DNA of 22,978 nucleotides, taken from a virus. The stretch lies in the IMG/VR virus record IMGVR_UViG_3300048440_000256, positions 1-22,978 of that record, one strand, 5' to 3'. A model generated the notes under the pieces. It had not been told where the DNA came from, ran no database searches, and was given only the letters and a program-made list of their open reading frames with translations. Position numbers and translations under genes: made by a program. The stretch's first letter is position 1; every line of letters begins with the position of its first letter. Of this stretch, positions 19,932-22,978 are shown in pieces.

Positions 19932-21425
19932 ATGTCTGATGTGATTAACGTTGAGCAAATCAACGCAGTGTATTTGAAAATCAATACAGAGTCAAGCGTT
20001 AAGTTTGAATTAGAAGCTTACTTCAAATTTCAACCCGCCGGATTCCAGTTTAACCCTTCATATAAGAATAGAATTTGGGACGGATGGATTCGTATTTTCC
20101 AACCACTCAAACCTGTACTTTATGTAGGGTTATTTAGTAAGCTGCGGAAGTTTTGTGAAGATCGTGGATATGAGTTAAATGCTCCTGCACATTTGATGGA
20201 AGGCGAAAAAGTTCCTGACGATTATGGATATGAGATTGCTAAGGAAGTAAACTGTAAGTTTGAGCCTCGTGATTATCAGAATCAATATATCGTTGATGCC
20301 ATACGTGATAGTCGTTCTTTATCTTTATCACCAACATCATCTGGTAAATCACTTATCATTTATTTAATTCAGCAGCATTATTATAGAGCGTTTGAACATC
20401 GTACTTTGATTATTGTTCCAACGATATCATTAGTACATCAGATGGCTGGCGATTTTATTGATTATGGTTGTGATCCATCTCACATATATAAAATCCAAGG
20501 TGGTATTGATAAAAACACAGATGCACCTATTGTTATATCGACTTGGCAGTCTCTTATTAAATTAAGGAAAGATTGGTTTAGTCAATTTAAAGTAGTACTT
20601 GGAGATGAAGCACATTTATTCCAAGCGAAATCATTACAAAAAATTATGGGAGGGCTTGACGAATGTTATTATCGACATGGATTTACCGGTACGTTAAAAT
20701 CGGAAGAGAGCAAAACGCATAGACTGGTCCTTGAAGGCTGCTTTGGTTCTGTTCGTAAGCATGTATCTACTAAAGATCTTATGGATGACGGTACTATTGC
20801 TGACTTTAATATAAAAGCAATTGTATTGTCTCATAGCGTTGAAAATAGAAAAGCGTTTAAAAAGGCAATAAGTAAAGTACAAAATACAAGTCAAAAGTAT
20901 CCTGCTGAAAGAGAATACATAACGAACCACGAGAAGCGAAATATATTCATACGAAATCTATTGTGGTCACTCAAAGATCAAAACAATTTGGTTCTATTTG
21001 ACTTAGTTGAAAAACATGGTAAAATATTAGAGCCAATGTTAAGAACAGAAGGTAGAGAATTACATTTCATTTATGGTGCAACAAAAGGCACAGAACGTGA
21101 AAGAATTCGCCATATGATTGAGAACGATCCTATTAAACAACATGATATCCTTGCGTCGTTTGGTACATTCTCAACTGGAATTAATTTAAAGAAACTTGAT
21201 AATGTTATATTCGCATCTGGATCTAAATCGGAAGTGAAAGTACTCCAATCAATCGGCCGTGCCCTAAGAAAGGGCAACGATGCCGATAAAGCTACGCTTT
21301 ACGATATTGCTGATGATTTGAGTGTTGGTGCCTACCAGAATTATACTTTACAACATTTTAGGAAACGGATTGAAATATATGGGTCCGAGCAGTTTAATGT
21401 AAAGATTTATACGGTGAACATATAA
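19932..21425 (+). CDS. uvsW: UvsW DNA/RNA helicase
   Basis: A 497-residue superfamily 2 helicase, matching T4 UvsW (503). Walker A is SPTSSGKS (133-140), motif II is DEAH (225-228), motif III is FTGT (251-254) and motif VI is QSIGRALRKG (439-448). The N-terminal 110 residues form the DNA-binding domain (NRIWDGWIRIF). UvsW unwinds R-loops and branched DNA, ending origin-dependent replication and supporting recombination-dependent replication. The late promoter upstream and AAGG before the start fit late expression. A consensus sigma-70 promoter just after its stop points back into it. Confidence 0.96.
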   Translation: MSDVINVEQINAVYLKINTESSVKFELEAYFKFQPAGFQFNPSYKNRIWDGWIRIFQPLKPVLYVGLFSKLRKFCEDRGYELNAPAHLMEGEKVPDDYGYEIAKEVNCKFEPRDYQNQYIVDAIRDSRSLSLSPTSSGKSLIIYLIQQHYYRAFEHRTLIIVPTISLVHQMAGDFIDYGCDPSHIYKIQGGIDKNTDAPIVISTWQSLIKLRKDWFSQFKVVLGDEAHLFQAKSLQKIMGGLDECYYRHGFTGTLKSEESKTHRLVLEGCFGSVRKHVSTKDLMDDGTIADFNIKAIVLSHSVENRKAFKKAISKVQNTSQKYPAEREYITNHEKRNIFIRNLLWSLKDQNNLVLFDLVEKHGKILEPMLRTEGRELHFIYGATKGTERERIRHMIENDPIKQHDILASFGTFSTGINLKKLDNVIFASGSKSEVKVLQSIGRALRKGNDADKATLYDIADDLSVGAYQNYTLQHFRKRIEIYGSEQFNVKIYTVNI

Positions 21426-21448
21426 TATTGTTTATAAGACATAAGTCT

Positions 21449-21477
21449 ATTATACCATACCTAAATAGTGATGTCAA
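21449..21477 (-). promoter_or_regulatory. Consensus sigma-70 promoter antisense to uvsW
   Basis: The leftward strand reads TTGACA, 17 bases, TATAAT: both boxes are perfect and the spacing ideal. It begins 24 bases after the uvsW stop and points into that gene. No leftward gene follows. An antisense RNA is the simplest product. Confidence 0.75.
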
Positions 21478-21511
21478 TAGAAAAATGTAGTAGTACTGAA
21501 AAAAGTTTTAG

Positions 21512-21540
21512 TTGACACCACGCGATTACTATGTTATTAT
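21512..21540 (+). promoter_or_regulatory. Early sigma-70 promoter P8 for the gp55 unit
   Basis: TTGACA, 17 bases, TATTAT on the rightward strand, followed by AGAATCAG near the start point. It drives the 67-residue gene, gp55 and gp47, and is back to back with the antisense promoter. Confidence 0.83.
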
Positions 21541-21567
21541 TATATAGAATCAGATAGGAATAATAGA

Positions 21568-21771
21568 ATGATTAAAGTAGGTGACTTGGCTTATTCTCGG
21601 CATGGTCTTGCTAGAATTACATCGATGGAAATTACAAAAGATGGTGGTAAGTATGGTGAAGATGTGTTATCTATTTCAGACGATTTAAAAGACTGGTGTG
21701 TATTTGACTTTGATAATGGTCACTGGGCTTATGGAACACAAGTTACATTAATTAATAAGGAGGTTGGCTGA
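21568..21771 (+). CDS. Small hypothetical protein upstream of gp55
   Basis: A 67-residue protein starting MIKVGDLAYSRHGLARITSM, ending in GHWAYGTQVTLINKEVG. It looks like a small beta-barrel (KOW/SH3-like: VGDLAY...GLARITS...VFDF.NGHWAYG). Similar proteins occur near gp55 in other marine T4-like phages as I recall. Function unknown. AGGAATAAT precedes the start. Its end carries the AGGAGG ribosome site of gp55. Confidence 0.75.
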   Translation: MIKVGDLAYSRHGLARITSMEITKDGGKYGEDVLSISDDLKDWCVFDFDNGHWAYGTQVTLINKEVG

Positions 21772-21775
21772 CCAT

Positions 21776-22321
21776 ATGGCAAAAAGAGCTAAAAGAAACT
21801 ATGTTAACAATGCAGACTTTTTAGAAGCATTAATTGCATATAAAAAAGCGTGTACCGAAGCAGAAGATGCCGGTGACGAAAAACCAAGGTGTCCAGACTA
21901 TATCGGTAAGTGCATCTATCAAATCGCAACAAGACTTGCGACAAAACCAAACTTTAGTGGATATTCATATAAAGATGATATGATTTCAGATGGTATTGAA
22001 AATTGTCTATTATATATGGGTAACTTTAATTCTGAAAAGTCTTCTAATCCATTTGCATACTTTACTCAAATTATTTGGTACGCATTCTTAAGACGTATTC
22101 AAAAAGAGAAAAAGCAAATGTATATTCGTTTTAAATCGTCACAAGTTATGGTTGCATCAGGCGGTACATATTCTGGTGATGAAGTAAATTTAAATCTTAA
22201 TACCAATGTTGATTATATGAATTCGTTTGTTCAAGATTACGAAGATAAGATTGCAAAAGATAAAGCGAAAAAGAAAGAATCAATCGAAGCAGCGGCTAAT
22301 GAAGAGGAATCTAAAGAGTGA
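21776..22321 (+). CDS. 55: Late-transcription sigma factor gp55
   Basis: A 181-residue protein (T4 gp55: 185). RNYVNN at residues 6-11, NFSGYSYKDDMISDGIENCL (about 62-81) and NPFAYFTQIIWYAFLRRIQKEKK (about 93-115) are the conserved core, equal to sigma region 2. It directs host RNA polymerase to TATAAATA late promoters, several of which occur here. ATG 21776 is chosen over an in-frame TTG at 21764, which overlaps AGGAGG; the resulting spacing of about 12 bases is a little long. The C-terminus is charged (ESIEAAANEEESKE) and lacks an obvious hydrophobic clamp-binding end like that of T4. Confidence 0.95.
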   Translation: MAKRAKRNYVNNADFLEALIAYKKACTEAEDAGDEKPRCPDYIGKCIYQIATRLATKPNFSGYSYKDDMISDGIENCLLYMGNFNSEKSSNPFAYFTQIIWYAFLRRIQKEKKQMYIRFKSSQVMVASGGTYSGDEVNLNLNTNVDYMNSFVQDYEDKIAKDKAKKKESIEAAANEEESKE

Positions 22322-22978
22322 AGGTTGCTATAATTACAGACATGCATCTCGGTGTGCGTGGCGATTCTAAGGTATTTCTGGATCATCAAGAAAAGTTTTT
22401 TAATGAAGTGTTCTTTCCACATTTAGATGAACATAACATTAAAACAGTATTGGATCTAGGCGATACCTTTGACCGTCGTAAGTACATCAATTATGTTACA
22501 CTTGATAGGGCTAAAAAGTTTTTCTTTGATGAACTACAAAAGCGTGACATTGAATACCATGCAGTTGTAGGTAATCACTCCGTATATTATACAAACACAA
22601 ATGAAGTTAACTCAATGAACTTGTTACTCCAAGAGTATACAAACTTCAACATATATCGTGAAGAACCTGTTGAGTTGACATTTGGGTCAACTAATGTTAT
22701 AATGGTACCATGGATTACGAAAACAAATTCTGAAGTATGTTTAGACGCCATACGTAAATCAAGTGCTCATATATGTATGGGTCACTTTGATATTATTGGT
22801 TTTGAAATGCTGAAGGGTGCGATTTGTGATCATGGTCTAACTAAAGAATTGTTTGGTAGTTATGAACAAGTTTATTCTGGTCATTTCCACCATCCATCTG
22901 AATATGGTAACATCAACTATCTTGGTGCTCCATATGAAATGACATGGTCTGATTATCAAGGTAAACGTGGCTTTCGTA
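22318..22978 (+). CDS. 47: Recombination endonuclease subunit gp47 (5' part, cut by window end)
   Basis: The first 220 codons of an Mre11/SbcD-like nuclease (T4 gp47: 339 residues). Metallophosphoesterase motifs appear in order: DMHLG, GDTFDRR, GNHSVYY, MGHFD and SGHFHH, giving the two-metal site. With gp46 it forms the phage Mre11-Rad50 complex that resects DNA ends and helps degrade host DNA. A GTG start at 22318 overlaps the gp55 stop, with GAGGAA eight bases upstream, so translation is likely coupled. Confidence 0.95.
   Translation, partial: MKVAIITDMHLGVRGDSKVFLDHQEKFFNEVFFPHLDEHNIKTVLDLGDTFDRRKYINYVTLDRAKKFFFDELQKRDIEYHAVVGNHSVYYTNTNEVNSMNLLLQEYTNFNIYREEPVELTFGSTNVIMVPWITKTNSEVCLDAIRKSSAHICMGHFDIIGFEMLKGAICDHGLTKELFGSYEQVYSGHFHHPSEYGNINYLGAPYEMTWSDYQGKRGFR

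Noticed and set aside
20694-21277. Leftward reading frames inside uvsW (78 and 68 codons)
   Set aside because: They are shadows of the helicase gene with no ribosome site. The antisense promoter at 21449 does not make them convincing genes.
1-22978. CRISPR arrays, insertion sequences, integrase or attachment sites
   Set aside because: No regularly spaced repeats, transposase, integrase or terminal inverted repeats were seen. The repeated intergenic sequences are promoters.

Overview
The window is part of a T4-like tailed phage (myovirus) genome with low GC. The diagnostic set is: DNA topoisomerase II subunits (gp39 with gp60 fused, and gp52), a gp19-type tail-tube-fold protein, UvsY, UvsW, the late sigma factor gp55, and the start of the gp47 recombination nuclease, in the order uvsY-uvsW-55-47 seen in marine T4-like phages. 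Promoters agree. T4-type late boxes (TATAAATA) lie ahead of virion and late genes, and consensus host sigma-70 promoters (TTGACA, 17-base spacer, TATATT/TAGAAT) lie ahead of small early genes. I cannot name the host. The proteins look like those of marine proteobacterial or cyanobacterial T4-like phages.

Layout. (1) 1-2376: the end of a protein-kinase-like gene (+), then three leftward genes for probable virion proteins under a late promoter at 2408. (2) 2472-2801: an EF-hand membrane protein (+). (3) 2806-4551: leftward early genes, each small gene or gene pair behind its own sigma-70 promoter. This block ends in a 410-base non-coding stretch with extensive predicted RNA structure, a tRNA-Pro and a strong terminator. 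(4) 4571-5363: a leftward nuclease (SNase) and a hypothetical gene, divergent from the next block through a palindromic double late promoter at 5417-5428. (5) 5495-11059: a long rightward late block. First come four to five Sec-exported proteins, including a pilin-like and a possible chaperone-like protein. Then come membrane-anchored coiled-coil and small membrane proteins, a DUF6356-like protein, a class 3 lipase and an IscA-type Fe-S carrier. (6) 11089-11943: a leftward UDP-sugar epimerase. (7) 11959-12507: a rightward lipoprotein with an NlpC/P60- or CHAP-like peptidase domain, whose 3' end runs into tRNA-Leu. (8) 12470-14417: leftward tRNA-Leu, tRNA-Gln and tRNA-Arg interspersed with very small genes, a glycine-zipper envelope protein and early promoters. 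(9) 14421-18640: leftward tandem HExxH proteins, gp52 and gp39/60. (10) 18823-22978: rightward tail-tube-like gene, uvsY, uvsW, gp55 and gp47 (cut by the window end).

How it fits together. Early sigma-70 transcription would make small host-takeover proteins, tRNAs, topoisomerase and UvsY. Sigma gp55 would then switch on late boxes for virion genes, the exported cluster and UvsW. Items most worth a second look are the structured RNA with embedded tRNA (2840-3253), the exported-protein cluster (5495-8377) with an overlapping signal peptide and a possible UGA read-through, a consensus early promoter pointing antisense into uvsW (21449-21477), a tRNA-Leu lacking the long variable arm, and a leaderless-looking late gene at 11959.
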